This document shows positions 48,701 to 61,171 of a stretch of DNA of 64,000 nucleotides, one piece after another. Each line of letters opens with the position of its first letter. Position 1 is the stretch's first letter. This DNA comes from Ehretia macrophylla (taxonomy: Eukaryota > Streptophyta > Magnoliopsida > Boraginales > Ehretiaceae): contig CM075769.1 in the NCBI GenBank assembly GCA_037974665.1, positions 24,925,139-24,989,138 on the forward strand. The letters run 5' to 3'. The translations under genes and the position numbers were made by a program. The notes beneath the pieces were generated by a model that was not told the DNA's origin, did not search any database, and saw only the letters and a list, made by a program, of their open reading frames with translations.

Positions 48701-50511
48701 TCTCACAGAAGGAGTTGAATATGCGCCAGCGGAGATGGATGGAGCTTCTTGGAGATTATAATTGTTCTATCAATTATCTGCCTGGCAAGGCAAATGTTGT
48801 AGCAGATGCTCTTAGTCAGAAGGCGAGTATCTCTTGTTTGGCTGTCAAGAAGTGGGAGATTCTTGAGGAATTCACTTATTGGAGACCGGAGTTGACTCAG
48901 GTTGGGGTGATGTGTTCACATCTCCGTATTCAACCTTTATTGTTGTCTCAGATCAGGGAAGCTCAGTAACTTGATGTTAAACTTCAGAAGATCAAGGATC
49001 AGATCACGGATGATCAGTCTGACTTTATACTGCATGAGGATGGTATTCTTCGATTTCGGAACAGGGTTTGTGTTCCCGATGAACCGGGCTTGAGGCAAGG
49101 TATTTTGGAGGAAGCTCATAATTCTAAATACACTATTCATCCCGGTGGAACAAAGATATATCGGGATTTGAAGCAACATTACTGGTGGAATAATATGAAG
49201 AGGGAGGTTGCTCAGTTTGTATCTAGATGTTTGACTTGTCAGATGGTGAAAGCTGAGCATCAACGACCAGCAGGTCTGCTTCAGCCGTTGGCTATACCAC
49301 AGTGGAAATGGGAGCATATTACGATGGACTTCGTCACTGGTTTACCTAGAACACCGAGGGGTAATGATGCAGTTTGAGTTGTCATGGATCGTTTGATAAA
49401 GACAGCTCATTTCATTTCGATGAGGATGGGAGATGAGGTTACAAAGTTGACGGGTCTTTATTTGGATCAAATTGTTAGACTTCACGGTCTTCCATCTAGT
49501 ATTGTCTCAGATCGAGATCCTCAATTTACTTCTCGTTTGTGGGAGAAACTTCAGGAGACCTTGGGTACTCAGTTGAACTTCAGTACCGCGTATCATCCGC
49601 AGACTGACGGTCAGTCAGAGCGGACTATTCAGATTCTGGAAGATATGCTTAGGGCTTGTGTTTTGGACTTCGGGAAGAACTGGGAGAAACATCTACCACT
49701 TGCCGAGTTTGCCTATAACAATAGTTATCAAGCTACTATTGGGATGACACCTTTCGCAGCTCTTTACAGTCGTAAGTGCCGTTCACCTTTATATTGGGAC
49801 GAGGTAGGAGAGATGAAGACTATTGATCCCACTATCATGCCAGAGCTTCTTGAGAAGATCGAGAATGTTCAGTTGATCAGGCAGAGAATGCTTACGGCGC
49901 AGAGTAGATTCAAGAGTTATGCTGATAAGCGTCGTCGGGATTTGGAGTTTGCAGTCGGAGATCGGGTTTTCTTGAGATTATCTCCTCGTAAGGGGTTTGT
50001 TCGTTATGGTAAATGTGGAAAGCTGAGTCCGAGATTTGTTGGGCCGTTTGAGATTACCGACAGGGTTGGTAAGTTGGCATATCGGTTGGCTTTACTGGAG
50101 AACTTCTCTAATGTCCACGATGTATTTCACGTGTCTAATTTGCGAAAATATAATCCAGATCCTTCTCATATTCTTGAGCCAGAGCCGTTACAACTTCGTG
50201 AGAATCTGACTTATGACGAGCATCCGATTCGTATTCTTGATCAGCTGGAACGAGAGTTGAGGTCGAAGAAGATTCCGATGGTTAAGGTGTTGTGGAAGCA
50301 TCACGGTATCGACGAAGCTACTTGGGAGAGACGGGATCAGATGCAGCAGCAGTACCCAGATCTGTTCAGTACATCAAGTAAGAATTTCGAGTGCGAAATT
50401 TCTTTAAGGGAGGGAGAATATGAAACCCCACTTTTCTACTTTAACTTGATTTACGTGCTTTGTCTCGTTTTGCATGCATATGACCTGTTTATGTGCTATA
50501 GGGTCGCCTAG
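45718..50511 (+). pseudogene. gag-pol: B1 gag-pol, one frame with ten premature stops
   Basis: A single register from ATG 45718. Gag has the EEWW...AEFLALVQGDATVAQYEATF pattern and a Gln-rich linker. CCHC knuckle CTHCNRTGHVEADC is intact; the second has lost one Cys (CSSN). Protease [10 protein letters not shown] is intact. RT has [12 protein letters not shown] and FIDDIL. RNase H, integrase (HHCC; D-D-E with MDFVTGLP, SDRDPQF, GQSERT) and a chromodomain-like tail (HHGIDEATWERRDQ) follow. Stops (first bases): 45961, 46165, 46462, 46510, 46705, 46858, 48526, 48649, 48967 and 49375, each one transition from CAG, CAA, CGA or TGG. No frameshift. The frame runs through the hairpin and polypurine tract into the 3' LTR, ending at 50511. 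Confidence 0.95.
50383..50418 (+). other. Pre-PPT hairpin and polypurine tract of B1
   Basis: AATTTCG (50383-50389), loop AGTG, CGAAATT (50394-50400): a perfect 7-bp stem. Family A has G and C where B1 has T and A at the fourth stem pair, so the pair is kept by compensatory change. AAGGGAGGGAGAA follows before the LTR. Confidence 0.85.
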
Positions 50512-52875
50512 AATGTTATAATTTTGATATCAATACTCCTAATACGTGCTAAATGTGCATTCATAAAATTTTCATAAAAAACGGAGTCAAAAATTTTATC
50601 GTCGATTTTCAGTGAATAGTATTTTCGAAATACGTCCGCTAAAATTTTGAAACTGGTCTTTTTAACCCTTCTAGACCTAGTCCATGGACTTTAATAGACC
50701 TGTGTTTGATGAAAACGGTTTTAAAATCGGCTTAAGAATTTATTAGTCTTTTTTCACCGACTTTTGCGAAAATCGAGTTTTAAGCCGACTCGGGTGAAAT
50801 TGTTTGATTGTAAAACTTCTTGTCACCTAAAAATAATTTACTTGAGCTAGCTTGGGTGTTGAATAATTGTTTTGAACTTTGGTGATCAAGAAAATGCATT
50901 TAAAGTCAAGAAAACACAAAAAAATGCTAAGTTTCGACTTTGACTTTCATTTAAATGGTTGACCAACAAGCTTATATCACCAACACACACTCACAAAGCA
51001 CAAACACACCCACAATTGCACACACATTGCCGAGAGGGAGAAGAAAGAAAAGAGAAAAGAGTTTTCAAGGTTTTCAAAGCAATTTTTCAAAGAAAAATCT
51101 AGTTTTTGTCCGTAGAATTTCGTGCCGACTTGGATTCCGCTTGTTGGGCACGCCTTGCACGCATTCCTAGGCTTTTATCGCATCAAAGGTGAGAGAAAAA
51201 TTCTGGATCTCAAAAGTTGTCTTTTACATTTTTGCGTATAAATGAAAATCGAACCGTTAGAATTCTAATTTGATGTTAGATTATTGTTCCATGCATGCTA
51301 GGGATCACTTAGCTGTAATACTATGAGTTTTTATCGGTTGTAGAATAATTTTTATTTTTCGGGTATTTAAATTTGATTAATTTGTTCAATGTTGATTAAA
51401 TTGAGTTGTGTTGATCGGAATCGATTGCCGTCGATTTCTAAATGTTTGATAATTACATGGTAGCGCCGTTGTAATGCCAAATTTTCGATTATGATGTTTG
51501 GGTGAAAATCCGGAAAATTCAGCCTTGACACCTTAGGGTTTTAGGGTTATCGGGCATGCTTTGGAAGTGTTATGGTGGTTTTCCGAGGGGGCTAATGTAG
51601 TTGGTTGAATGGGTGAGTGATAGAAACTTGTTTGGCGTTGTTTGGATTAGTAGAATGTAAGATATGATTATTTGAAGTTAGGTTGTCTTTCTTTAAAATG
51701 CTAGATCGAGCCTTAGTTGATTGGGTGTGGGTTGAGTGATTGAATGGTGAGTTGTTGACGGGTAAATTAGGGTTTGATTGTGTGTTTAATGCATGTTCGG
51801 TTAGATGGCCTACTTTGTCATCTAACTTAGTTATATGTTGTTAAATTGGTTATTGATGTTATTATGATGATAATATGATTATTGATGATTATTGATGATT
51901 ATTGATTGATGATTGATGCCGGGAGATAAACAGTTCTGCTAGACTGTCCTCCTGTGAATGATTGATGTTTATTATTATTGCTGGGTCTCTGGTATGTGTG
52001 TGCCACCTCTCGGGCAGCATTGGGCTGTCGGGTTGATAACGGCATGACTATCAAAGATTGCCTCCAGCTCGCATGATGGAGGTGTCATGGAGGGCGAGGT
52101 TATTGGGGGTACCCCGGGTGCGTGAGTTTATGGGAGTCACAAGAAGGCTGTTATGATCGTGATGGTGTTTAGAGCTACACCAACTAGAGTATCCTTTATT
52201 GAATGGTCATATAGTTATGTGATGATTTTATTATTGTTGTTATTGTGTGTTTACTGACTCAAAGGATTATTCCAAGGAGTTAAGTAGACCTTGCTCGAGA
52301 TCTATCGAATCCTCGCTGGGCTTATTTTATATAAGTTCACTCTCTATTATTGCATGCATACGAGTGTACTTTCGCAGGATTACGGTACGTGCCTCCTGAA
52401 GAGGAGAATGTGGAAAACGTGCCTTACGTGGATGAGTCCTATGTTCCAGAGTCTTATCCGTAATGTCGTACATGTTTTATTATCTTGTAAATTAACTTAG
52501 TAGACTTTTATCTGCTTTGTAGTTTATAATGTATAAGATGTTGATAAGTTAATGAATTAGTTGATGTTGTCTTAGTAGCCTTTCTTTTGTTTATGATTAG
52601 GTTGTTAGATTGGCTCAATATGTTTTTGTATTGTATATTAAGGTTTATGTATTATGTTGGAACGGAGGCGTATAACGAGAAATGGTTATTGTATAATATA
52701 GTTATGATGTATGTTGTATTTATTGAGGAGTTTTTTGTTGTATGGTTGGGGAGTTGATCTATGTGGTTCTATTGAGGTTGGTTTAAGACCTCGGTATCCT
52801 ATTTACTGTCGTTATACTGCTGAAATTCCGTTGCGTCCTGACTGATTATAGGAGGGGTCGAGTTGGGGCGTGACA
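50419..52875 (+). repeat. 3' LTR of B1
   Basis: 2457 bp, colinear with the 5' LTR. Its first dinucleotide is TA instead of TG. Differences from the 5' LTR include an extra ATTGATG-type unit near 51884-51910. The CAG|G acceptor is lost (CATACGAG near 52358), and a one-base loss in the short acidic frame (TACAGG to TACGG near 52382) destroys it. The 5' LTR keeps both intact. Confidence 0.95.
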
Positions 52876-52880
52876 CTCTG

Positions 52881-53585
52881 GATGTACCCGATGCCTACGA
52901 CCCACACCCTCTGGCATACTCCATATCAGGCGAGTGAGGGACAAGGGTACGGAGCTAGAGCAACCAACACTGGCAAGTCCGATGCCGCCTAGAGAGGCCC
53001 ATCGCATCCATCCCGAACGATGAGGTTATGCAACCATCAAGACAATAACACAAATAACACTAACCACAACAAGATAATTCAATAACCATATATTCAAAAC
53101 TAGTCAATTCAATTTATAAGCAATATAAGCAGTTTATAATCAATATATCTTTAAACTATTTCCTCCAATAAACTAGTTCTATTACTTATTAACCACACAA
53201 TGTCCTTTATAATACAAAGCGATAAATCAATTAAAATGTCAAGTAAGATGAATCCCTCACCTCTAGAAAGCCAAGCACACAAAAACTAGTCAAATACCAT
53301 TTCTAATCTTCTCCAATGGCATCAACTTCCTTCAATTCCTAGTTAGGCGGTTATGCAATAAAATCATGCTCCATAACATCCACACACATACAGAACCCAA
53401 TATCACCAAAAAGGCCCCTCTTGTTCAATCGACTTCCTACAAGTTCAAATCACATTCTAGCAATTCCAAGCATTAATCTAGTCATTTTAACAATTGTGGC
53501 ACCCATTACAAGCATCGAATCAAGCATTAACCATTAATTCAACAAAATACTATTCATTCCTCCAACTTTCCCAAGCCACCACCAC
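52881..53585 (-). repeat. Family C LTR (minus), continuation after B1
   Basis: Continues the LTR begun at 42121: TGTACCCGATGCCTACGACCC matches the minus C module (compare 24836-24857 and 8562-8590). It ends at CCACCAC before a B-like LTR at 53586. The remainder is not identified in the window. Confidence 0.8.
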
Positions 53586-55498
53586 TGTCACGCCCCAACT
53601 CGGCCCCATTTACGATCAGTCAGGACGCAATGAAATTTTGGTAATATAACGTTTGTAACATGGACAACTGGACTCTAAACCAATCCTTTAAATCATCACA
53701 CAACCAACTTTAAACTTCAGGAACCATTTCAACAACATACATACATTCACACCCCACATTATACAACCATACAACATCCTAACCACAAGTTATATGCCTC
53801 TATTTCAACAACATATCTCAAGCTATAATATACATATGCATAATAGATATAAAACTAGTCTAGCAACATATTCATTTCCAAAAGTAAGACTACTACACTA
53901 GCATTATACTTTTCACTATCTTTAAAGCATTTTATACGATACAACCTTTAAAACTTTAAACATTACAATATATTTCATATTATAGAACAACATAGAAGCA
54001 TTCCAGCAAAGGCATCAAGGACAAGACTCTTGCACATTTGACTTGTCCACATAAGGCTCGTACTCAGTCTCCTGAGGCACGTACCCTAAATCCAACTCGG
54101 TAACACCTGAAAGTCAGCAAAGAGGGTGAGCTTATATATAACAAAGCTCAGCGAGGGTTCAAAAGATGTTTTGGAAATATTTTCTCTTTACCACTTGAGA
54201 AATCATCCTAGATACAATAACAATCAATAAACTTCATCAACATCAACAATTCAATTCAAGCATCATAAATAACCATTCAGTTGAGAAATGATACTCTAAT
54301 TAGTGTAGCTCCATACGGCGTCATGATCTCAACCAACTTTTAATAACACCCAATAATACATTCCGAAAGTACCTCATCTAGCCCCTCCCTCCATGGCATC
54401 TCCGCCCATGTGAACTGGGGGTAGTACATGATAGTCATGTCATTTTCAACCCGACAGCCCGACGTTGCCCGAGAGGTGGCACACACTATCATGACTCATG
54501 ATAATAACATTAAACATTTCATATTCCGAGAAACAACAAAGTAGGTTGTTCCCCGGTACAACAACAATCACTAATCAATTAACAGTACTTCAATCAACAT
54601 AACATTAATTAAACAACTAAGACAACCAAGTTAGATGACAAAGTAGGCCACCCAACCTAACACACATTTCAACATGCTTCCAAACCCAAACCTACTTTCC
54701 AACAATTCATGAAACAACCACTCAAACACCACCCAACAACCAAAGACAACATTTTAGCATTTCAAAAAAAGAGTACAAAAACTTCTAAAATTCATAACTT
54801 ACAATCTACTAATCAAACAACCCCCGAACCTTTTCCTATCACTCCATCACACATGCAACTACATTAACCCCCTCGGAAACCAACTAAAAGCCATCCAAAA
54901 CAAGCCCAACAAACCTAATTTTGGCAATGCACATTGGCTGAATTTTTTGACCTTTTCCTATGGCATTCAAATTAAAAATTTGGCATTACAACATTACTAC
55001 ACAATAATTAACAAGCCTATAGAAGCAACAACCATTCAATTCTAACTACTACAACAACAATTATTCAAATATAAGCCAATAAATTAATTTAAATGCTCAA
55101 AAATTAGAAATACATGATACTACCGTTCAAAATGGCTATAAATGCATATAATTGGTCCTTGTCACCTTCTAAGCAATAATCTAACATCAATTTAACAAAA
55201 TAACAACTAACAATGCATCAACCAAAAACTCAACTCAACTTTGAAATAATGAACTATATTTTTTCCTCACTTTGATGCCAAATGATGTTAGGAATGTGTA
55301 GAATGGATGCCCAACAAGCTATTGCAAACTTTGAATGACAAGATTTGGCCTTGAAATGAAGATTTGCCTTGAAACTTTGCTTGAAAACCTAAGTAAAAAT
55401 TCTCTATTTTCTCTCCCAAGGCTTACGGCAATGTGTGTGAGTTTTTAGTATGTTTTATGTTTTTTTTTCATATAATATGTATGTATAAGGTATATATT
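53586..55498 (-). repeat. Family B-like LTR (minus), truncated
   Basis: Starts TGTCACGCCCCAACTCGG and matches the B-like solo LTR (27425-29968) on the opposite strand. Minus-strand landmarks: acceptor-like TTTCAG|G at 54107/54106, a 92-nt short frame to TGA 54015-54017, a hairpin near 54130-54153 and donor-like AAAG|GTGAG near 55268. The outer several hundred bases are missing where a family C LTR starts at 55499. Confidence 0.88.
54015..54106 (-). other. Short acidic reading frame after the LTR acceptor site (B-like, minus)
   Basis: On the minus strand, after TTTCAG|G, reads VTELDLGYVPQETEY, then EPYVDKSNVQESCP and TGA. Same 92-nt length as the copy at 29499-29590. A TGA three codons upstream in frame means it cannot extend leftward without splicing in this copy. 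Confidence 0.38.
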
Positions 55499-56137
55499 GT
55501 AACACCCCGATCCCTCACGAGACCGAGGTCCCGATCCCAAAACCCAAGGCACGAAAAATGAGAAAAAACGGACAGAGTCTCCCCTATTTATAGGACAATC
55601 TAAAACCTGTACAAGCAACTATAACCTCAAAACCAAAGTCCAACCTCCTCCTCAATTCCCAACTTCCACTATCACCACATGCAACAAACTCCTCAAGGTC
55701 ATTTGAGCCTTGGAACCCAACATTATAACACACAAGCATGCAAAGTTAAATCTATTGAAATTCTATCATTTTAATTCGCTTATCACACCACTCTATATTA
55801 TCAATCAAGCTTTCTTATAATTTATGTCCAACCAACTAGCTAGCCTCCAGTGACGATCCAACCATGCAACATTAAACACAAAAGCAAAGCATAAAAGTTT
55901 TACAATGCAACTAACTACTAACATCATACAATACTTTTAACTTCAATTTACATTCATCCAAGACAACTCAATTATACAAAATACCCATAGGACTCAAAAT
56001 AAATAATAATCACATCTTCGACCTATTCTTTACAAAGCTAGCATATAGGCACTCCAACCTCAGCGAGACAAGCAACACAACTAAACAGCACTCAAGGCAA
56101 TAACAATTGCTCTAACTGCTAAAAAGGACCATCTCAA
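55499..56137 (-). repeat. Family C LTR (minus), outer segment only
   Basis: Starts TGTAACACCCCGATCCCTCACGAG with ACGGACAGAGTCTCCCC at 55567, matching the C LTR end conserved in the other copies. It stops at 56137 where the Copia LTR begins. The rest is not seen in the window. Confidence 0.8.
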
Positions 56138-56276
56138 TGATTATAGAGATAACATAGCTAATAACCAAGTAAGATCTATGGCTAGTATTTCAAAAATTTC
56201 TATAACAAGGCTATGTATATCTATAAGCCATATTCTTGATTTCATATGATTAACATAGTACAAGCATATATAAACA

Positions 56277-56278
<2 letters not shown>

Positions 56279-56322
<44 letters not shown>
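56279..56322. repeat. (TA)n microsatellite
   Basis: About 22 uninterrupted TA units inside the Copia LTR. A short open frame encoding YIYIYI across it is an artefact. Confidence 0.95.
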
Positions 56323-56327
<5 letters not shown>

Positions 56328-56728
56328 AAGAGATAAACAAGGTATACCTCTTGTAGATCTTAGCAAATGAGATGAAGAATTCAAGTTCAAGCTTTGACGA
56401 AACCTCTCACAAGTACTTTTCCTTCCCCTTTTCTTATGCCTTGGTCGAAAATCACATAGTATAGTAAGAGAATATGATATCTTGCATATTATATCTTGCT
56501 CTTGTATATTGTATATGTGTATATAATGTATATTGTGTAATATCTTGGAGACAAGGCTTAGTAGAATATGACACATTTCACAAGAGCCAATCATCTTGTC
56601 TTGATTTAATCCTAGCTATTCAATCCACCAACCAAAAGTCAAGCTAGTGATGTGGAGCTCTCCTAGCCAAGCTTTTGGCATCTTACACTTTATGAGATTA
56701 ATACATATATATATTCATCTATATATAT

Positions 56729-56729
<1 letters not shown>

Positions 56730-56766
<37 letters not shown>
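56730..56766. repeat. (AT)n microsatellite
   Basis: Second long AT repeat in the same Copia LTR, preceded by imperfect ATATATA runs from 56703. Confidence 0.93.
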
Positions 56767-56767
<1 letters not shown>

Positions 56768-58032
56768 TCAATTAATCTTAAAGTAGTACAATTAATTCAA
56801 TTAATCACCATTAGTTTAAATTAAGGAAACAAGTTTTCATAATTGCACTTTGGCCCTAACACTTATAATAATTACACAATCGGCCCATTATAAATTAATG
56901 GCCCACATTAACAACATACCTCAACCAAATATAAGCTTATCTGAAACACATTCAATTATGCTTTATTGTGTGTGACTCTCTAGATCCACCGCCAAATAGC
57001 AATGAGAGAACATTTAAACGACTTTAATATATTTCGGGAATATCTCCGTTATTCCCAAAATACCCTCACGTTTTAGAGTGACGTCTAGCAACGTATCAAG
57101 ACAATTTATATGGCAATGACGTCAAACAGGTGAATCTATTTATAGTCGCAAATTAACATACAATCTAATCCTTCCATTAACATATCCCGATCGAGCAAAG
57201 ACCAAGAAATGATTAAGTCCATATACTCGATAACGATGCAAACATCTAATAGGTGGAATAAGAGATGACATCCATGGAAACACTTTTCCATCTTTCATGC
57301 CCTGGCAAGGACTTCCTTATTCTACAATCAAAATTAGATCACATAGGAGATCGCCTCACGACAGAGGTTAATAGATCATTTCTCGACAATTACTCGTCAA
57401 CTACTATACCGAAAATAGAATATACAAGTGGCCATATCTCATCCTGACAAATCAAAAACGAGCATTGTCCAAGTGCTAGTATTAAATTTTTTATATATGT
57501 TACAACTGTAATTTCTCATGTCTAAGGATAATGTGTACATTCGCAACAAATAACGAGCTATTAATCCGAAATCATGTAGCTTGTTATTCTCGTCACATTC
57601 AATGATCTATTCTACTAATAATCATTCACATGATTGTTAATTGCATCATATGTTGTTATAGCTTTTGGCTCACTATCCTTTATCATTAATATCCAATATC
57701 AATCAAAGGTAACAATCCATGTGATAGTCCATAATAGATTATTTTAGTCCCAGTCAAATAATCTAAGGACTTTGAATAACTTCAGATATTCTTCACAAAT
57801 AAAAGGAATATGCCAAGATATTCTAAACAACTTTTAGAGTATATTTACTTTATGAAGATATCAGGGGACACATTCATATAATTGAAAGCGGAGAATATGA
57901 ATATCATTAAAATGTCATTGATTGATAAAAACAAGTTTACATTAAAATGCCCAAGGTAGGTCATCAAACTACATAGCATTAGGGCATATCACTAACAATC
58001 TCCCACTTGCACTAATGACATAATATATAGTG

Positions 58033-61000
58033 CTAACGCATCATACTATGGTATTGCATCCCCATCTTCTCAAGATAATGATCCAGCTGTGACTGACTCA
58101 AAGCTTTAGTGAGTAGATCAACTACATTATCCAAAGTAAGTACTTTCTACAAGCTTATATCCTTACGAACAACAATCTCTCGGATGATATGAAACCTCCT
58201 TTCAATATGTTTGGATTTCTGGTAAGATCTTGGTTCCTTGGCTTGTGATATAGCCCCATTGTTATCACAATACAAAGGTATTAGAAACTCAATGGATGGA
58301 ACCATTTCAAGTTCTTTTAAGAACTTCTTGATCCAAACCGCTTCCTTTGCAGCATCGCATGCAGCAATATATTCGGCTTCTGTAATGGAATCTACAATCA
58401 CAGGTTGTTTGGAACTTTTCCAACTGACTGCTCCTCCATTACAAATAAATACAAACCCAGACGTAGACTTTCTATCATCTTTATCAGATTAAAAATCTGA
58501 ATCGATGTATCTATCCACACGGAGTTCACCGCCTTCATAGACTAAAACCAAATCCTTAGTTCTTCTCAAGTATTTAAGTATGTGTTTTACTGTTGTCCAA
58601 TGACCTTCACCTGGATCAAATTGATATATGCTCGTAACACTTACAACATAAACAAGATCAGGTTGTGTACATAGCATGGCATACATAAGACTACCTATGG
58701 CGGAAGCATAAGGTATTCTTTCCATGCGTTGACATTCAACATTAGTTCTTGGAGACATTTCTTTGGAAAGATACACATCGTGCCTCATAGGCAAGAGACC
58801 TTTCTTAGAACTCTCCATCTTGAATTTTTTCAAGATCCTATCTATGTATATGCTTTGGGATAATCCAATTAATCTCTTCATTTTATCCCTATAAACATGA
58901 ATTCTTAAGGTATAAGTGGCTTCTCCCAAATCTTTCATGGAGAATTTATTGCTCAACCAAACCTTTGCAGTCATCATATGACCCATGTCATTTCTTATGA
59001 TTAGTATATCGTCCACATACAAGATAAGGAAAGTGACTGCACTCCTACTAACCTTCTTGTATACATAGGGTTCATCATCATTTCTAATAAAATGAAACTT
59101 TTTGACCTCACTATTAAATTTAATGTTCTAAGATCTAGAAGCTTGTTTGAGACCATAGATCGATCTCTTAAGCTTGCATACTTTATGACCTTCAGATTCA
59201 AAACCTTTGGGCTGCTCCATATAAATATCTTCATCAAGATATCCATTAAGGAACGCAGTTTTGACATCCATCTGCCAAATATCATAATCATAGTATGCTG
59301 CGATTGTAAGCATTATGCGAATAGACTTAAGCATAGCTACTGGTGAAAAAGTCTCATCATAATCAATCCCTTGTTTCTGACCATATCCTTTAGCACCCAG
59401 TCTAGCTTTAAAAGTCTCTACTTTTCCATCAGCTCCTAGTTTTCTCTTGAACACCCATTTGCATCCTATAGGTATAATACCTTCAGGTGGGTCTACCAAG
59501 GTCCAAATGTCATTGGAGTACATGGAATCCATTTCTACCTACATCGCTTGTCTCTATTTCTCAGAGTCAATACCATGTATCGTATCATCATAGGCAATAG
59601 AATCATCAATATGATCATTATCCCCAACAATAAACAATTTTTGCATTTCCTCAAGAAGATAACCATATATTTCAGGAGGATGGGATATTCTACTAGTCCT
59701 ACGAGTAACCTGTGTTGTAATCTGCTCTAGATTCTATTGAACAGTTTCAGAATCTTGATTTGGGTCACCTTGTGGTTCGGAGGACAACTCATCTATTTCT
59801 ACTTTCCTCCCAATGCCTCCTTCTTGAATAAACTTTTTTTTCAAGAAAGACAGCATCATGGCTGATCAAAATTCTTTGATCACTAGGAAAATAAAAATAA
59901 TATCGTTTAGTTTCCTTAGGATATCCCACAAAACGTCCTTTATCAGATTTAGCTTCCAACTTATTCGTCTTGAGTTTCTTAACAAAAGAAGGACAACCTC
60001 ATATCTTAATATGATTAAGACTTGGTTTTCTACCAACCTATAACTCATATGGTGTAGTAGGAACATCTTTAGATAGAACTCTGTTCAATAGATATATGGC
60101 TGTAAGAAGGGCATAGCCCCACAATGAAATGGGGAGATCAGTGTAACTGATCATAGATCATACCATATCCATTAATGTACGATTCCTACGTTCAGACACC
60201 CCATTTAATTGTGGTGTGGCCAGTGGCATTGTTTCTAATATTATACCAGCCTCCATGAGATAATCAGAAAATTTGGTACTCAAGTATTCACCTCCAAAAT
60301 CTGATCGTAAGGTTTTAATCCTTTTTCCCAATTGGTTTTCTACTTCAGCCTTAAACTCTCTGAACTTTTTGAAAGCTTCAGACTTATACTTCATCAAGTA
60401 TACATAACCATACCGTGAATAATCATAAGTAAAAGTTATGGAGTAGTTGTAACCACATCGGGCCATTTCTCTAAACGGTCTACATACATCAGTACGTATT
60501 AATCCTAACAATTTTGTAGCTCTTACACCTTGTTCGATAAAAGATGATTTGGTCATCTTTCCAAGAATACAAGATTCGCAAGTAGGGTTGGGTTCAAATC
60601 TCAATGAACCAATAAGTTTATTTTGAGCCATCCATGCTAATCTTTTATCATTGATATGACCAAGTCTTAAGTGCCATAATTGTTTTGGATTAGTTTGGTT
60701 ATCTCGAGGACGTTTTCTTTTTGAAGTAATAGTTGATGTAGATATAATATGCATGCATTCATTGACATCAACATGATAAAGACCATTTACCAAAGTAGCA
60801 TTGCCAATATATTCATTACAATAACGAATATTACAACAATTGTTAACAAAGGAAAATTCATAATTTTCATTGACAAGCTTTGGAATAGACAATATATTCC
60901 TTACAGCTTTTGGTACATACAAGACATCATCAAGGTGCAAGACTCGCTCGGTAGGCATATATACATTCATACTACCCTTAGCCAAGGTAGCAACATTTTC

Positions 61001-61171
61001 TCCATTGTCAACCTTCAAAATCACTTCATGCTTCCTAAGCGCAATCCTGTCATTTAGATTCTGTACGGAAACACAAACATGAGTTGTAGTACCAGAATCC
61101 AAAATCCAAGAAGTATAACCTTGACTAATAGAAAGATTAGTCTCAATCACAAACATAAAAGAAATTATACC
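58033..61171 (-). pseudogene. pol: Copia protease-integrase-RT-RNase H, broken and 5'-truncated
   Basis: Minus-strand Ty1/Copia order. Protease (WILDSGTTTH, near 61110). Integrase with HHCC finger (WHLRLGH...CESC) and core residues (TDVCRP, LRSDFGGEY, GVSERRNRT). RT with WQMDVKTAFLNG and YVDDIL. RNase H with [10 protein letters not shown]. Ends at TAG 58033-58035. Stops at 60158, 60038, 59734, 59554, 59539, 59128, 58489 and 58147 (lowest plus-strand bases). Most match TGG, CAG, CAA or CGA by context. One frameshift from an 8-T plus-strand run (59834-59841) splits integrase and RT registers. Gag is absent: a forward Copia LTR cuts the frame at 61171/61172. The lineage looks Tork-like, a tentative reading. 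Confidence 0.92.

Larger units (their letters stand above)
42998..52875 (+). mobile_element. Element B1: complete Ty3/Gypsy chromovirus (family B)
   Basis: A 9878-bp element with TSDs CTCCG (42993-42997) and CTCTG (52876-52880), one C-to-T apart. 5' LTR 42998-45440, primer site 45447-45458, gag-pol from 45718 in one register, hairpin and polypurine tract 50383-50418, 3' LTR 50419-52875. It is related to family A in pol (same domain order, chromodomain tail) but its LTR is different in most of its length. It is inserted in a minus family C LTR. Confidence 0.96.
56138..57997 (-). repeat. 3' LTR of the minus-strand Copia element
   Basis: About 1.86 kb, read on the minus strand from TGTTAGTGATATGCCC (ending at 57997 on the plus strand) to about 56138. 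It follows a purine-rich AGTGGGAGA tract at 57998-58008. It matches the forward Copia LTR copies at 26865 and 61172. Two long TA repeats lie inside. The left end is placed at TG 56138 by comparison with the forward copy. Confidence 0.82.

Noticed and set aside
56250-56594. 114-aa minus-strand frame with a YIYIYI run.
   Set aside because: Produced by a TA microsatellite within a Copia LTR.
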